Positions 37,683-46,945 of a DNA stretch of 64,000 bases are shown piece after piece. Location: contig CAVYPD010000028.1 in the NCBI GenBank assembly GCA_963770275.1, forward strand, positions 16,492-80,491, in the 5' to 3' direction. How positions within the stretch are numbered: position 1 is the stretch's first letter; every line of letters begins with the position of its first letter. This DNA comes from Roseiarcus sp963770275 (GTDB lineage Bacteria; Pseudomonadota; Alphaproteobacteria; Rhizobiales; Beijerinckiaceae). The notes under the pieces were generated by a model, which was not told the DNA's origin, did not search any database, and saw only the letters and a program-made list of their open reading frames with translations. The position numbers and the translations under genes were made by a program.

Positions 37683-37883
37683 CTAAGTCGGAGAGGAAGT
37701 GGCGCTCGACTTGCGCGCAACCTTGATGAGATCGGCCAGTTGTCGCTTGAGAACCGGCCCTTCAATCTGGTTCGCGTAATAGCCCTCGCGATTGAGCGAC
37801 GTGGTGATCTCCGCGAGCCCCGCGACGCTACCCGATCTCGCCAGCTGAAACGCGCGTTCCACGGCGGTCATCTTTTGGTCCAT
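37683..37883 (-). CDS. Small hypothetical protein, helical
   Basis: 66 aa: MDQKMTAVERAFQLARSGSV, AGLAEITTSLNREGYYANQI, EGPVLKRQLADLIKVARKSS. It is predicted mostly helical with a basic end and has no membrane segment. Similar short proteins are common in Rhizobiales, but I know of no role. It lies in a run of small minus-strand genes. Confidence 0.55.
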   Translation of the reverse strand: MDQKMTAVERAFQLARSGSVAGLAEITTSLNREGYYANQIEGPVLKRQLADLIKVARKSSATSSPT

Positions 37884-37981
37884 GCGGCAAAGCTTATCCG
37901 CGATTCAAGGCGCAACCGAGGCAGACGCCGCCGGATGCGCCGATTACGTCCGTTGCCATCGCGCCGCACCGGACGCCGCGT

Positions 37982-38176
37982 TCACGCCGGTGGAGCGCTT
38001 TTCGTTTTTTGCTCGTCCGCTGTGAGCCTTGCGCGTTCGGTCTCAGCGAAGCTCTCGGCAGCCTCCTTTGACTCGAAGCTTAGCACCGTCTCGTGGTCAT
38101 CGATGGTGACAATGACTGCGTAAGCGGTCGCCCCCGACGGATCGTTTCGAGGCGTGATCTCAATCTTGAAGGCCAT
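37982..38176 (-). CDS. Small hypothetical protein
   Basis: 64 aa from ATG 38176 (MAFKIEITPRNDPSGATAYA, VIVTIDDHETVLSFESKEAA, ESFAETERARLTADEQ). A longer start at 38266 would overlap the regulator gene downstream of 38238 and lacks support. It looks like a β-hairpin followed by a helix. Function unknown. Confidence 0.5.
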   Translation of the reverse strand: MAFKIEITPRNDPSGATAYAVIVTIDDHETVLSFESKEAAESFAETERARLTADEQKTKSAPPA

Positions 38177-38237
38177 GGCCCATGTCCCGTGTTTCTCCGT
38201 GAGCCTAGCACGGACATCGGCGAACAAGGGAGGGGCG

Positions 38238-38684
38238 TCAGGCCCGAGCGGCTGTCGCGTCGCCAAAAGCCATGCCCGAAAGTCCCTGTCGCAGCGCGGC
38301 CACCTTCTCCGTTCCGTTCAATTGCTCGAAGCGTTGCTGCGCTTTGAGCCAAAGAGCGGAGGCTTCAGCATGTTGGCGACGGCCCTCTTCGGTGAGCTCG
38401 ACGAGACGGCTTCGCCCGTCGACCGGCGATGGATGGATCGTAATCAGACCATCCCGCTCTAGGAAGCCAAGCATCTTTCCCATCGCGGTCCGCTCGATAT
38501 CGAGCCGTTCGGCAAGCGCGTTCACCGCGACGCTCCCGGCTTGGCTCAGCGCCGCCAGGGTGAGGAATTGCGTAATGCGCAAGCCCGCTGGTGCGAGATG
38601 AGCGTCATAGAATCGCGTGATCTGCCGAGCAGCCTTCCTCGAAGCAAAGCAAACGCACTGATCGATCCCAAGCGGCTGGTTCAT
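38238..38684 (-). CDS. MarR-family transcriptional regulator
   Basis: 148 aa winged-helix regulator. The start is MNQPLGIDQCVCFASRKAAR; the DNA-recognition region is AVNALAERLDIERTAMGKML and the wing GLITIHPSPVDGRSRLVELT. Cys residues near position 10-12 could sense oxidants or electrophiles, as in OhrR-like members, but this is not established here. It lies 153 bp downstream of an NmrA-like gene on the same strand, whose promoter carries a tandem palindrome that is a good candidate for its operator. Confidence 0.88.
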   Translation of the reverse strand: MNQPLGIDQCVCFASRKAARQITRFYDAHLAPAGLRITQFLTLAALSQAGSVAVNALAERLDIERTAMGKMLGFLERDGLITIHPSPVDGRSRLVELTEEGRRQHAEASALWLKAQQRFEQLNGTEKVAALRQGLSGMAFGDATAARA

Positions 38685-38837
38685 TGGCGCCTATTTGCCC
38701 TTTCATTCCATTGACAGCCAGCGCTGCGCGCAATGAGGAGCTGATCAGCTCCGCATCAGCGGTCAGATCGTCCAGAAACGGGTGACGCTCCCTGTCTGTC
38801 CGACATTTTGAATCTCCAATCGTCTGAGGCCCGCGAT

Positions 38838-39722
38838 TTACGCGAATGCGGCTCGGTTTTGAGCGATGAACTGCTGGACTGTGAGCGGCGGCGTCCCGGT
38901 GATCTTCTCGACGACGTCGTTGACGCCCGAGAAGATTCCATCGCGATAATTCTGGGCGACTTCGGCCAGATGTTGCACCAGGAACGGAGGAAATTTGTAG
39001 ACGTTTTCCATTCTGTCCTTGAACGCCTCGATCGAGGTCGGCGCATAATCGATTTTGGCGCCAAGGACGGCGCTCATGGCGGCGGCGATCTCGGTATGGT
39101 TCATCTCGACCGGGCCATAAAGCGTGTAGATCTTCCCCTCGTGGCCCTCTGGATTAGCCAGGATATGAGCGATGACGCGCCCCTGATCCTCGCTGGCGAT
39201 CGGCGCATGCCGCCCGTTTGCGAAGGGGAACTCAATCCTTTTCTTCGCCCAGATTTCCTTGGCGAAATATGGGTACACAAGCCACTCGGCAAAGAAAGTG
39301 GGGCGCAGATGCGTGGTCGGCACGCCCGACCAGTCGAAGATCCGCTCGGAGACCCAGTGATCCTGCGCTGCATGGCTCGCGGATTCCCGGCGCGCCGAAA
39401 TCTGCGACATGTTGACGATCGCGGTCACGCCCGCTTCCTTCGCGGCCTGGGCGAAATAAGCGGCCGCCCCAAGGATTCCTGGCGCGATCGGATAGAGGAA
39501 GTAGGCCGATCGAATGCCTTCCATGGCTGCGCGTATGGCGTCGATATCCGTGAAATCGCCGACAGCGATCTCGACGCCCTGCTCTCTTAGAGCGCTTGCC
39601 TTCTCGCCATCGGAGCGCAGGTAAGCGCGCACGCTTCTGCCCATCTTGAGGAGCTCGGCGATCGCGGCGCCTCCCGTTCGTCCGGTCGCGCCGCTCACGA
39701 GAATCTCCGCTCCGCTCATCAT
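38838..39722 (-). CDS. NmrA-like NAD(P)-binding protein (atypical SDR)
   Basis: 294 aa. Nucleotide-binding GATGRTGGAAIAELLKMG at the N-terminus, then VRAYLRSDGEKASALREQGV and VGDFTDIDAIRAAMEG, a typical NmrA/NAD(P)H-binding domain. There is no YxxxK catalytic pair at the usual place, so it may be a redox sensor or a reductase of unusual type. It starts at 39722 (GGAG before ATG) or three bases later at a second ATG. Two copies of a perfect palindrome sit directly upstream. It is probably regulated by the adjacent MarR protein. Confidence 0.85.
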   Translation of the reverse strand: MMSGAEILVSGATGRTGGAAIAELLKMGRSVRAYLRSDGEKASALREQGVEIAVGDFTDIDAIRAAMEGIRSAYFLYPIAPGILGAAAYFAQAAKEAGVTAIVNMSQISARRESASHAAQDHWVSERIFDWSGVPTTHLRPTFFAEWLVYPYFAKEIWAKKRIEFPFANGRHAPIASEDQGRVIAHILANPEGHEGKIYTLYGPVEMNHTEIAAAMSAVLGAKIDYAPTSIEAFKDRMENVYKFPPFLVQHLAEVAQNYRDGIFSGVNDVVEKITGTPPLTVQQFIAQNRAAFA

Positions 39723-39742
39723 TCCGCTCCGCGTAAAAATGC

Positions 39743-39784
39743 GAGCATATGCTCTTATTCGTTATATGAGAGCATATGCTCTTA
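39743..39784. promoter_or_regulatory. Tandem palindromic operator upstream of the NmrA-like gene
   Basis: GAGCATATGCTC occurs at 39743-39754 and again at 39770-39781, each followed by TTAT. The second is flanked to give AGAGCATATGCTCT. Centres are 27 bp apart, not quite three helical turns. The sites lie 21-60 bp upstream of the NmrA-like start codon, within the expected promoter. A MarR-type dimer would suit such a 12-14 bp palindrome. Confidence 0.75.
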
Positions 39785-39949
39785 TCGTCAAGCTGTTTTC
39801 TAGCGCGAGCTGGTTAGGCACCTCGCCGGCTCCCGGGTTGCGAAGGTTAAGGGTAAATTGCCTCAGATGGCGCGCCGCGAAAGTTGCGCCAAAAGAGCAG
39901 TTAAGAGTCTGAAATCATTCGCACGCGGAACTTCGCGCGCGGGCGCTCC

Positions 39950-41338
39950 TCACGCGATCTGCATGCCGTCTTCATAGCGGGCATGGGCCGAGCGCATCGT
40001 CACCAATTCCTCGGCCGCGGTTGGATGGACGGCGATAGTCGCGTCGAAGTCGGCCTTGGTCGCGCCCATGGTCATGGCGACAGCGACAAGCTGGATCATC
40101 TCGGCCGCCTCGCCTCCGAGAATATGCGCCCCGACAATGCGCTCCGTTGAGCCCTCGGCGACCAGCTTCATGATCGTGCGCTCGGAGCTGCCGGAGACCG
40201 TCGCCTTCAGTGGCCGGAAGTTGGTCTTGTAGATGTGGACCTTCTTGAACCGCTCGAGGGCTTCGCTCTCCGTCAACCCGACGGCGCCCAATTCGGGTGT
40301 GCCGAACACCGTGCTCCCGATCGTGTCATAGCGGATCGGCGCGGCGCCGGGCCCGAACAACCGATCGGCCAGCGTGTGTCCCTCGCGAATCGCGACCGGC
40401 GTAAGGTCGACCCGATGCGTGGCGTCGCCGATGGCGTGGATCGACGGCACATTGCTGGTCAAAAACTCGTTGACCTTCACCGCCCCATGCTCGGCGCTGA
40501 GCTCAACCCCGGCCGCTTCGAGACCAAGGTTTTTGGTGTCGGGGTTGCGGCCGGTCGCGATCAGCGCCTGGTCGGCCTCGATCACAGAGCCGTCGGACAG
40601 CGTCACGCGCAATGCGCCCTTGGGGGTTCTTTCGATCGAGGTCGGCAGGCAGCCAAACCGATGGACAATGCCATCCTCAGCCATTGCGTCGCGCATCCCG
40701 TTGCGCATGTCCTCGTCGAAGCCGCGCAGGAGGTTCGGCCCGCGCATGACCATCGTGACCTGCGAGCCCAAGCGCTGGAACAGCGAAGCGAACTCGACCG
40801 CGATATAGCCGCCCCCGATGACGAGAAGCCGGCGGGGAAAGACGGGGAGATCGAAGATCTCGTTCGAGGTGATCGCGTGCTCGAGCCCTTCGACGCCACT
40901 CGGCATCACGGGACGCGAACCGCTGGCGATGAGGATATGGCGAGCCGAGATGTCGCGCCCCTCGGCGAGGCGCACCCGGTGCGGATCGACGACCGTCGCC
41001 CGCTGTTCGACCAGTTTTGCGCCGGACCGCGCCAGATTCTCGCGATAGGCGTCGGAGAGCCGGCTGATCTCCTTCTCCTTGGCCTTAACGAGGGTCGGCC
41101 AGTCGAATGTCGGCTCGCCAACGGTCCAGCCAAACCCGGCCGCGTCGCGGAAGTCATCGGCAAAACGGCTGGCGTGAACATAGAGCTTCTTCGGCACGCA
41201 GCCGCGGATGACGCAGGCGCCGCCGATACGGCCTTCTTCCGCGACCAGGGTCTTCGCGCCATGACCGGATGCAATGCGCGCCGCGCGCACGCCGCCAGAG
41301 CCTGCGCCGATCACGAAAAAATCGACGTCGAACGCCAT
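39950..41338 (-). CDS. gor: Glutathione-disulfide reductase
   Basis: 462-aa flavoprotein. FAD-binding VIGAGSGGVRAARIASGHG, redox-active disulfide in GGACVIRGCVPKKLYVHAS, NADPH-binding VIGGGYIAVEFASLFQRLG followed by MVMRGPNLLRGF (an Arg suited to NADPH), IGDATHRVDLTPVAIREG and the dimer-interface catalytic His in VHPTAAEELVTMR. It reduces GSSG with NADPH in the cytoplasm. The gene is intact and about 200 bp from the MarR/NmrA promoter. Confidence 0.95.
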   Translation of the reverse strand: MAFDVDFFVIGAGSGGVRAARIASGHGAKTLVAEEGRIGGACVIRGCVPKKLYVHASRFADDFRDAAGFGWTVGEPTFDWPTLVKAKEKEISRLSDAYRENLARSGAKLVEQRATVVDPHRVRLAEGRDISARHILIASGSRPVMPSGVEGLEHAITSNEIFDLPVFPRRLLVIGGGYIAVEFASLFQRLGSQVTMVMRGPNLLRGFDEDMRNGMRDAMAEDGIVHRFGCLPTSIERTPKGALRVTLSDGSVIEADQALIATGRNPDTKNLGLEAAGVELSAEHGAVKVNEFLTSNVPSIHAIGDATHRVDLTPVAIREGHTLADRLFGPGAAPIRYDTIGSTVFGTPELGAVGLTESEALERFKKVHIYKTNFRPLKATVSGSSERTIMKLVAEGSTERIVGAHILGGEAAEMIQLVAVAMTMGATKADFDATIAVHPTAAEELVTMRSAHARYEDGMQIA

Positions 41339-41381
41339 CCTTACGCCTTTATGCCCCCCGGCCCGGATGAAACGCGCTCGG

Positions 41382-41938
41382 CTAGAAATCGACGCCCTTC
41401 TTCTTCATCTCCGCGCGGGCGCGCTCGAGGATGTCCGTCGACAGCTTTTCGCGCCAGTTTCCGGTGACGTCGGTAAGGTTCTGAAGAAAGACCGGGGTGA
41501 CCTCGACATATTTCTTGCCCGCGGGACTATCGAAGAAGGCCGCGACCTGAGTGATGTCCTGCTCGGACATTAGCGAGGCGAGCATGCTCTCGGCCTGGAT
41601 GTAGGTCTGCCTCGCGGTCTGATCGAATTCGGGTTGAATGGTTTTCAAAGTCGCTCGCAGCGAATCCCTGATCTCCGGCCGAGTCCGGGTGACGTTTGTT
41701 TCGAGCTCCTGCATCATGCCGGGAACGACGATCGCGATCGACTGCTTGAGGCCGATGGTCGCCGAGGATCGTGTCGGCGGCGGCGATCGACGCAGGCGAC
41801 GGCGTCGCGGGCGCTGCAGCCGCCGGCGCGGCAGGGGGCCGCGGGCGGCGTTGTGTCGGCCGCCTTCGCGGACACGCTCAAGGCTGCGAACATGAAGAGA
41901 GCGAGACCGCCTTGGGCGATTCCGGCGCGAGCGGGCAT
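41382..41938 (-). CDS. DUF2059 domain protein with signal peptide, frame break(s) in Ala/Pro linker
   Basis: About 185 aa. The signal peptide MPARAGIAQGGLALFMFAAL, with cleavage after AKA, starts at 41938. An Ala/Pro-rich linker follows, where one or more indels near 41770-41850 change the frame. The DUF2059 domain reads MMQELETNVTRTRPEIRDSL, YIQAESMLASLMSEQDITQV and AAFFDSPAGKKYVEVTPVFL. This exported domain is common in alphaproteobacteria; its role is unknown. It lies between rpiA and gor on the same strand, possibly in one transcript. Confidence 0.8.
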
Positions 41939-41969
41939 CAAATGACTCCTGGGGATGCGGCTTCGATTT

Positions 41970-42677
41970 TCAGTTCGGGTCGCCAAGCACTTCAACGCCC
42001 TCGTCGCCGGCGATGATCGCCGCGCGCGCAAGGCCGACGAAAAGCCCGTGTTCGACGACGCCGGGAATCGGCGACAAAAGCGCACTCAACGCTTCGGGAT
42101 CAGCGATGGCGCCGAGCGAACAGTCAAGAATATAGTGCCCGCCATCGGTGATGAAAGGCGAGGATTCGCCGCGCACACGCATCGGCCCGGCCAGCCCTAG
42201 CGTCGCGAAGGCGCGCTCGATATGTCGCCTTGTCGCCGCGAGTCCAAATGGGACGACCTCGATCGGCAACGGAAACGCGCCGAGCCGTGGCACGAGCTTG
42301 GTTGAATCGGCGATGACGACCATGCGCTTCGAGGCGGAGGCGACGATCTTCTCGCGCAACAAAGCCCCGCCGCCGCCCTTGATGAGATTGAGCTTGGGAT
42401 CGACTTCGTCGGCCCCGTCGACCGTCAGATCGAGTTCCGGAATGTCGTCCAGTGTTCCGAGTGGAATGCCGAGCGCCTTCGCCTGCGCATCGGTCGCCTC
42501 GGAGGTCGCAACACAGCGGATATCGAGACCCGCTTTAACTTTTTCGCCCACGAGATCGACGAATTGGCGCGCAGTCGAGCCGCTGCCGAGCCCGAGCTTC
42601 ATCCCCGGCTTGACCAATTGAAGCGCCCGTTCGGCCGCCTCCCGCTTTCGTTGGTCCCTGTCCGGCATCGCGGCCAT
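41970..42677 (-). CDS. rpiA: Ribose-5-phosphate isomerase A
   Basis: 235 aa. Interconverts ribose-5-P and ribulose-5-P in the pentose-phosphate pathway. Motifs: LGLGSGSTARQFVDLVGEK, VATSEATDAQAKALGIPL, LDLTVDGADEVDPKLNLIKG (active-site Asp residues), GGGALLREKIVASASKR (Glu/Lys) and DGGHYILDCSLGAI. ATG 42677 is the first in-frame start; 42668 is an alternative. It is followed 31 bp later by the DUF2059 gene. Confidence 0.96.
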   Translation of the reverse strand: MAAMPDRDQRKREAAERALQLVKPGMKLGLGSGSTARQFVDLVGEKVKAGLDIRCVATSEATDAQAKALGIPLGTLDDIPELDLTVDGADEVDPKLNLIKGGGGALLREKIVASASKRMVVIADSTKLVPRLGAFPLPIEVVPFGLAATRRHIERAFATLGLAGPMRVRGESSPFITDGGHYILDCSLGAIADPEALSALLSPIPGVVEHGLFVGLARAAIIAGDEGVEVLGDPN

Positions 42678-42811
42678 GCGGTTAACTGCTCTCGTTCGCT
42701 TAAACGCCGCGGCGCGGTCTCCCGCGCGTAAGCCGCGGGACGTCAGGGAAAAGCCGCTTTACCGGCTGGCGCGAACGAAGGCAAATCCCATTACCGTTGA
42801 TGGCTCTCGCT

Positions 42812-44098
42812 TTATCTTCGCGCCGCGTCGAGCACGTCCTCGAACGTGCGCAAGCCGGTGGTCGGCGCGCTGACCAGCACCGCCATGTTGCCTGGCTTGT
42901 GCTCGTTCTTCCACATCTTGGTGTGGGCGGCCGGAATCTCCGTCCAGGGAAACACTTCCGACATGCAAGGGTCGATCCGCCGGTCGAGCACAAATTTGTT
43001 GGCTGCCGAGGCCTGCTTGAGATTGGCGAAATGCGAGCCCTGGATGCGCTTCTGCCGCATCCAGACAAAGCGGGCGTCGAAGGTGATGTTGAAGCCCGTC
43101 GTGCCGGCGCAGAACACCACCATGCCGCCGCGCTTCACCACGAAGCAGGACACCGGGAAGGTCTGCTCGCCCGGATGTTCGAAGACCGTGTCGACGTCCT
43201 TCTTCTCGGTGATGTTCCAGATCGCCTTGCCGAACTTGCGGGCTTCCGCCATGTAGGCGTTGTACTCGGGCGAATTGACCTTCGGCAGCTGGCCCCAGCA
43301 ATTAAAGTCCTTGCGGTTGATGACGCCCTTGGCGCCGAGCGACATCACGAACTCGCGCTTCGTTTCGTCGGAGATGACGCCGATCGCGTTCGCGCCGGCC
43401 GCCGCGCAAAGCTGGATCCCGAACACGCCCAATCCCCCCGAGGCGCCCCAGACGAGCACGTTGTCGCTGGGCTTCAGCCGGTGCGGCTCGTGGCCGAACA
43501 GCATGCGATAGGCGGTGGCGAGCGTCAGCGTGTAGGAGGCCGCCTCCTCCCAGGTCAGGTGCTTCGGGCGGGCCATCAGCTGTCGGTCCTGCACGCGGCA
43601 GAACTGAGCGAACGAGCCGTCCGGCGTCTCGTAGCCCCAGATGCGCTGCGAGGCGGAGAACATCGGGTCGCCGCCGTTGCATTCCTCGTCGTCGCCGTCG
43701 TCCTGGTTGCAGTGGACCACGACCTCGTCGCCGACCTTCCATCGCTTGACCTTGGAGCCGACCGCCCAGACGATTCCGGACGCGTCGGAGCCGGCGATGT
43801 GATAGGGGTTCTTGTGGACGTCGAGCGTGGAAACGGGCTCGCCGAGCGCCGCCCAGACGCCGTTGTAATTCACCCCGGCCGCCATCACCAGGACCAGCAC
43901 GTCGTGGCTGTCGAGGGTCCATGTCGGCACGACCTCGACCTGCATGGATTGCTCCGGCGGTCCATGCCGGTCCTTGCGCACGACCCAGGCGTACATCGAC
44001 GCCGGCACGTGACCCAGCGGCGGAATCTCGCCGATTTCGTAGAGATCCTTCTTCAGCGCCGCGGCATGCGACTCGGCGCCCATGGGGTGAGTATTCAT
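42812..44098 (-). CDS. ccr: Crotonyl-CoA carboxylase/reductase
   Basis: 428 aa from ATG 44098, with GAGGGAG just upstream. It carries out NADPH-dependent reductive carboxylation of crotonyl-CoA to ethylmalonyl-CoA, the key step of the ethylmalonyl-CoA pathway for acetyl-CoA assimilation. An MDR-superfamily enzyme: PYHIAGSDASGIVWAVGSKV, VVHCNQDDGDDEECNGGDPM (a Ccr-specific insertion), TLTLATAYRMLFGHEPH and the cofactor motif VLVWGASGGLGVFGIQLCAA. Length and these segments distinguish it from simple quinone reductases. It is divergent from the ethylmalonyl-CoA mutase gene. Confidence 0.95.
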   Translation of the reverse strand: MNTHPMGAESHAAALKKDLYEIGEIPPLGHVPASMYAWVVRKDRHGPPEQSMQVEVVPTWTLDSHDVLVLVMAAGVNYNGVWAALGEPVSTLDVHKNPYHIAGSDASGIVWAVGSKVKRWKVGDEVVVHCNQDDGDDEECNGGDPMFSASQRIWGYETPDGSFAQFCRVQDRQLMARPKHLTWEEAASYTLTLATAYRMLFGHEPHRLKPSDNVLVWGASGGLGVFGIQLCAAAGANAIGVISDETKREFVMSLGAKGVINRKDFNCWGQLPKVNSPEYNAYMAEARKFGKAIWNITEKKDVDTVFEHPGEQTFPVSCFVVKRGGMVVFCAGTTGFNITFDARFVWMRQKRIQGSHFANLKQASAANKFVLDRRIDPCMSEVFPWTEIPAAHTKMWKNEHKPGNMAVLVSAPTTGLRTFEDVLDAARR

Positions 44099-44297
44099 GG
44101 CTCCCTCAGGGTCCCGCAGTGCGCCCGGCCTCTCATATTGCGGCGCACAATTAACCATTGCGCTTTGAGTCCGCGAAAATCAATCCAACTTTGGTCAACG
44201 GTTTCGCTTGTCTGCAGTGGAATTTACGCCGCAGCAGGAAATCAAGCGTAAGGAAGACGGATCGGCTGCGGTCGAGGCGGGACGAGGACCTGCGGCA

Positions 44298-44603
44298 ATG
44301 TCGAACTGGCCGTTGTTGCAATTTGTTCAAGATCTAGGCGATTTCGATCTCGTCGCGCTCCTGCTCGGCGCGGTCATAGCGTTCTTTTCCGCAGGCTTTG
44401 CGATCGATTACATCGTTGGCCGTTACGGAATGGGCCCATACTGGAACGGTTTCTATGCGATGCTTGGCGCCTATGCGGGACTGTGCGCCCGCAATTGGTG
44501 GCTCCAACCTTACGCCGGCTACGATCCTTATCTGACGACCATCGCAATCGCCGGCGGTTTGTTGACCACGGTCGTGATGGTAAGCGCTGTCGCTAAGCGC
44601 TGA
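44298..44603 (+). CDS. Small inner-membrane protein
   Basis: 101 aa from ATG 44298 (GAGGA 12 nt upstream); the frame is open to 44208 but that part is less protein-like. Three hydrophobic segments: DLVALLLGAVIAFFSAGFAI, FYAMLGAYAGLCARNWW and ITIA-type IAIAGGLLTTVVMVSAVA. I do not recognise a family with known function. It lies between the divergent ccr and ecm genes, pointing towards ecm. Confidence 0.65.
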   Translation: MSNWPLLQFVQDLGDFDLVALLLGAVIAFFSAGFAIDYIVGRYGMGPYWNGFYAMLGAYAGLCARNWWLQPYAGYDPYLTTIAIAGGLLTTVVMVSAVAKR

Positions 44604-44801
44604 ACCTGGCGCGTCCAGCCTTTCTTCGGCCGAGCCGAAGGCAAAACTGATCCGAGCGCGGCGAGTTTCCGTCTGCTTGCGGCCGCGCGGTCTCGAGCGA
44701 AGCTGTGGCGTCCCATACTATTTTCTGTAATTGTGCTCTGCACAATCAGGGGATGAGCGCGCGAGGCGCGAGGCCGGCCGGGCGCCTAAAGCGAGCGAAT
44801 C

Positions 44802-46812
44802 ATGGCGCAGACGAATGGACGAACGACGGCAGCGCGCCGCGACCAACCCTGGATCTTTCGTACTTACGCCGGCCATTCGACGGCGCACGAGTCGAACAGG
44901 CTCTATCGCCAGAACCTGGCCAAGGGGCAGACAGGGCTGTCGATCGCCTTCGATCTGCCGACCCAGACCGGGTTTGACAGCGATCACATTCTGGCGCGCG
45001 GCGAGGTGGGCAAGGTCGGTGTCGCGATCTCTCACATCGGCGACATGCGAGCCCTGTTCGAGGGAATCCCGCTTGCTTCCATGAACACGTCGATGACCAT
45101 CAACGCCACCGCGCCATGGCTGATGGCTCTCTATATCGCGATTGCCGACGAGCAAGGCGTGCCCCGCGCCCAGCTCCAGGGCACGACCCAGAACGACATC
45201 ATCAAGGAATATCTGGCGCGCGGATCCTACGTCTTCCCGCCCGAGGCGTCGCTCCGGCTGACCAAGGACATGATCGTGTTCGGGGCCCGAGAGACGCCGA
45301 AGTGGAACCCGATGAACGTCTGCTCCTACCACCTTCAGGAAGCAGGGGCGACGCCGGTCCAGGAGCTTTCCTACGCGCTCGCCACGGCGATCGCCGTGCT
45401 CGAACGGGTCCGCAAATCGGGCGAGGTCGACGAAGCGGGGTTCGCGGAGGTCGTTGGCCGGATTTCGTTCTTCGTCAACGCCGGCATGCGCTTCGTGACC
45501 GAGCTCGCAAAAATGCGCGCCTTCGTCGAATTGTGGGACGAGATCACGCGCGATCGCTTCGGCGTGCAGGATCCCGCCAAGCGTCGCTTCCGCTACGGCG
45601 TCCAGGTCAATTCGCTCGGACTGACCGAGCAGCAGCCTGAGAACAACGTCTATCGCATCCTCATTGAGATGCTGTCGGTGGTCCTGTCGAAGAACGCTCG
45701 CGCCCGCGCCGTGCAACTGCCGGCCTGGAACGAGGCTCTCGGTCTGCCGCGGCCGTTCGACCAGCAATGGTCGCTGCGCCTGCAGCAGATCATGGCCTAT
45801 GAAACCGACCTGCTTGAGTTTGGCGACATTTTCGACGGCAGCAAGGAGCTCGAGGCGCTGGTCGCCAAGCTGAAGAGCGAGGCGTTGGCGGAAATCGCCG
45901 CGATCGACGCGATGGGCGGCGCGGTCAAGGCGGTTGAGACGGGCGCGCTCAAGGCGAAGCTCGTCGAATCCAACACGCGCAGACTCGAGGCGATCGAGCG
46001 CGGCGAGCAGATCGTTGTCGGCGTCAACGCCTTCACCAATTCCGAGCCCTCGCCGCTGGCCGCCGACGAGAATTCGATCCACGTCCCATCGGCCGTTGCC
46101 GAGGCCGAGCAAGTGGCTGCCCTCGTGGCGTGGCGAGCTGAGCGCGATGAGGCTCGCGTGCGCGAGGCGCTGGGGGCGCTACGCAAGGCGGCGGCGAGCG
46201 GCGCCAACATCATGCCGCCCTCGATCGAGGCGGCCAAAGCCGGGGCCACGACGGGCGAATGGGGCGACGCGCTGCGTGCGGAGTTCGGAATCTTTCGCGC
46301 GCCGACCGGCGTCTCGCCCCGCGCGCGTCAGGAAGCCGGCGGACCTCGACCCGCTTCGCAGCGAAGTTGAACGCGTTTCGCTCAAGCTCGGCCGCCGGCT
46401 TCGGTTCCTGGTCGGCAAGCCGGGCCTCGACGGCCATTCCAATGGCGCGGAGCAGATCGCGGCGCGCGCCACGGACGCCGGCATGGACGTCGTCTACGAC
46501 GGCATCCGGCTCACTCCGGCCGAAATCGTCGAGGCGGCCAGGTCAGGCGTCCATTGCGTCGGCCTGTCGATCCTGTCGGGCTCGCATATCGCGCTCACGG
46601 AAGAGGTGCTGAAGCTTTTGCGCGCGGCCGGCCTCGAACACGTGCCGCTCATCGTCGGGGGCATCGTTCCGCCCGCCGACGTGGGGCGACTGAAGGCCGC
46701 AGGCGTCGCGGCGGTCTACACGCCAAAGGATTTTGAGATCAACAGCATCCTCCGCGCGGTCGTCCAGGAAGTCGAAGCACGTTTTGACGCGCAGCCAAGA
46801 GACCGCCTCTGA
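44802..46812 (+). CDS. ecm: Ethylmalonyl-CoA mutase (B12-dependent), one frame break near 46325
   Basis: About 670 aa. Converts ethylmalonyl-CoA to methylsuccinyl-CoA. The substrate-binding barrel spans YAGHSTAHESNRLYRQNLAK, GLSIAFDLPTQTGFDSDH, ASMNTSMTINATAPWLMALY and YGVQVNSLGLTEQQPENNVY. After an indel in the GC-rich linker near 46325, the C-terminal cobalamin-binding domain continues: FLVGKPGLDGHSNGAEQIAA with the DxHxxG ligand motif, VYDGIRLTPAEIVEAA and GLSILSGSHIALTEEVLKLL. The pairing with ccr makes Ecm more likely than methylmalonyl-CoA mutase. Confidence 0.9.
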
Positions 46813-46945
46813 GGAGCGAAGGGCGCCCTTCCATCGCCCTGACACTTAGGTCGTCGTGACGATTGATAGCGGCGAGCTTGACGAAACCCGAGAAGTTGGC
46901 GACCAGCTTCTCGCATCCCACTACGATGGCGGTCTGAGGTGTTCA

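Noticed and set aside
40235..41467. Plus-strand open frame of about 410 codons
   Set aside because: Antisense of gor; no protein-like motifs.
42797..44251. Plus-strand open frame of about 484 codons
   Set aside because: Antisense of ccr, rich in His/Arg/Asp as expected of a shadow frame.
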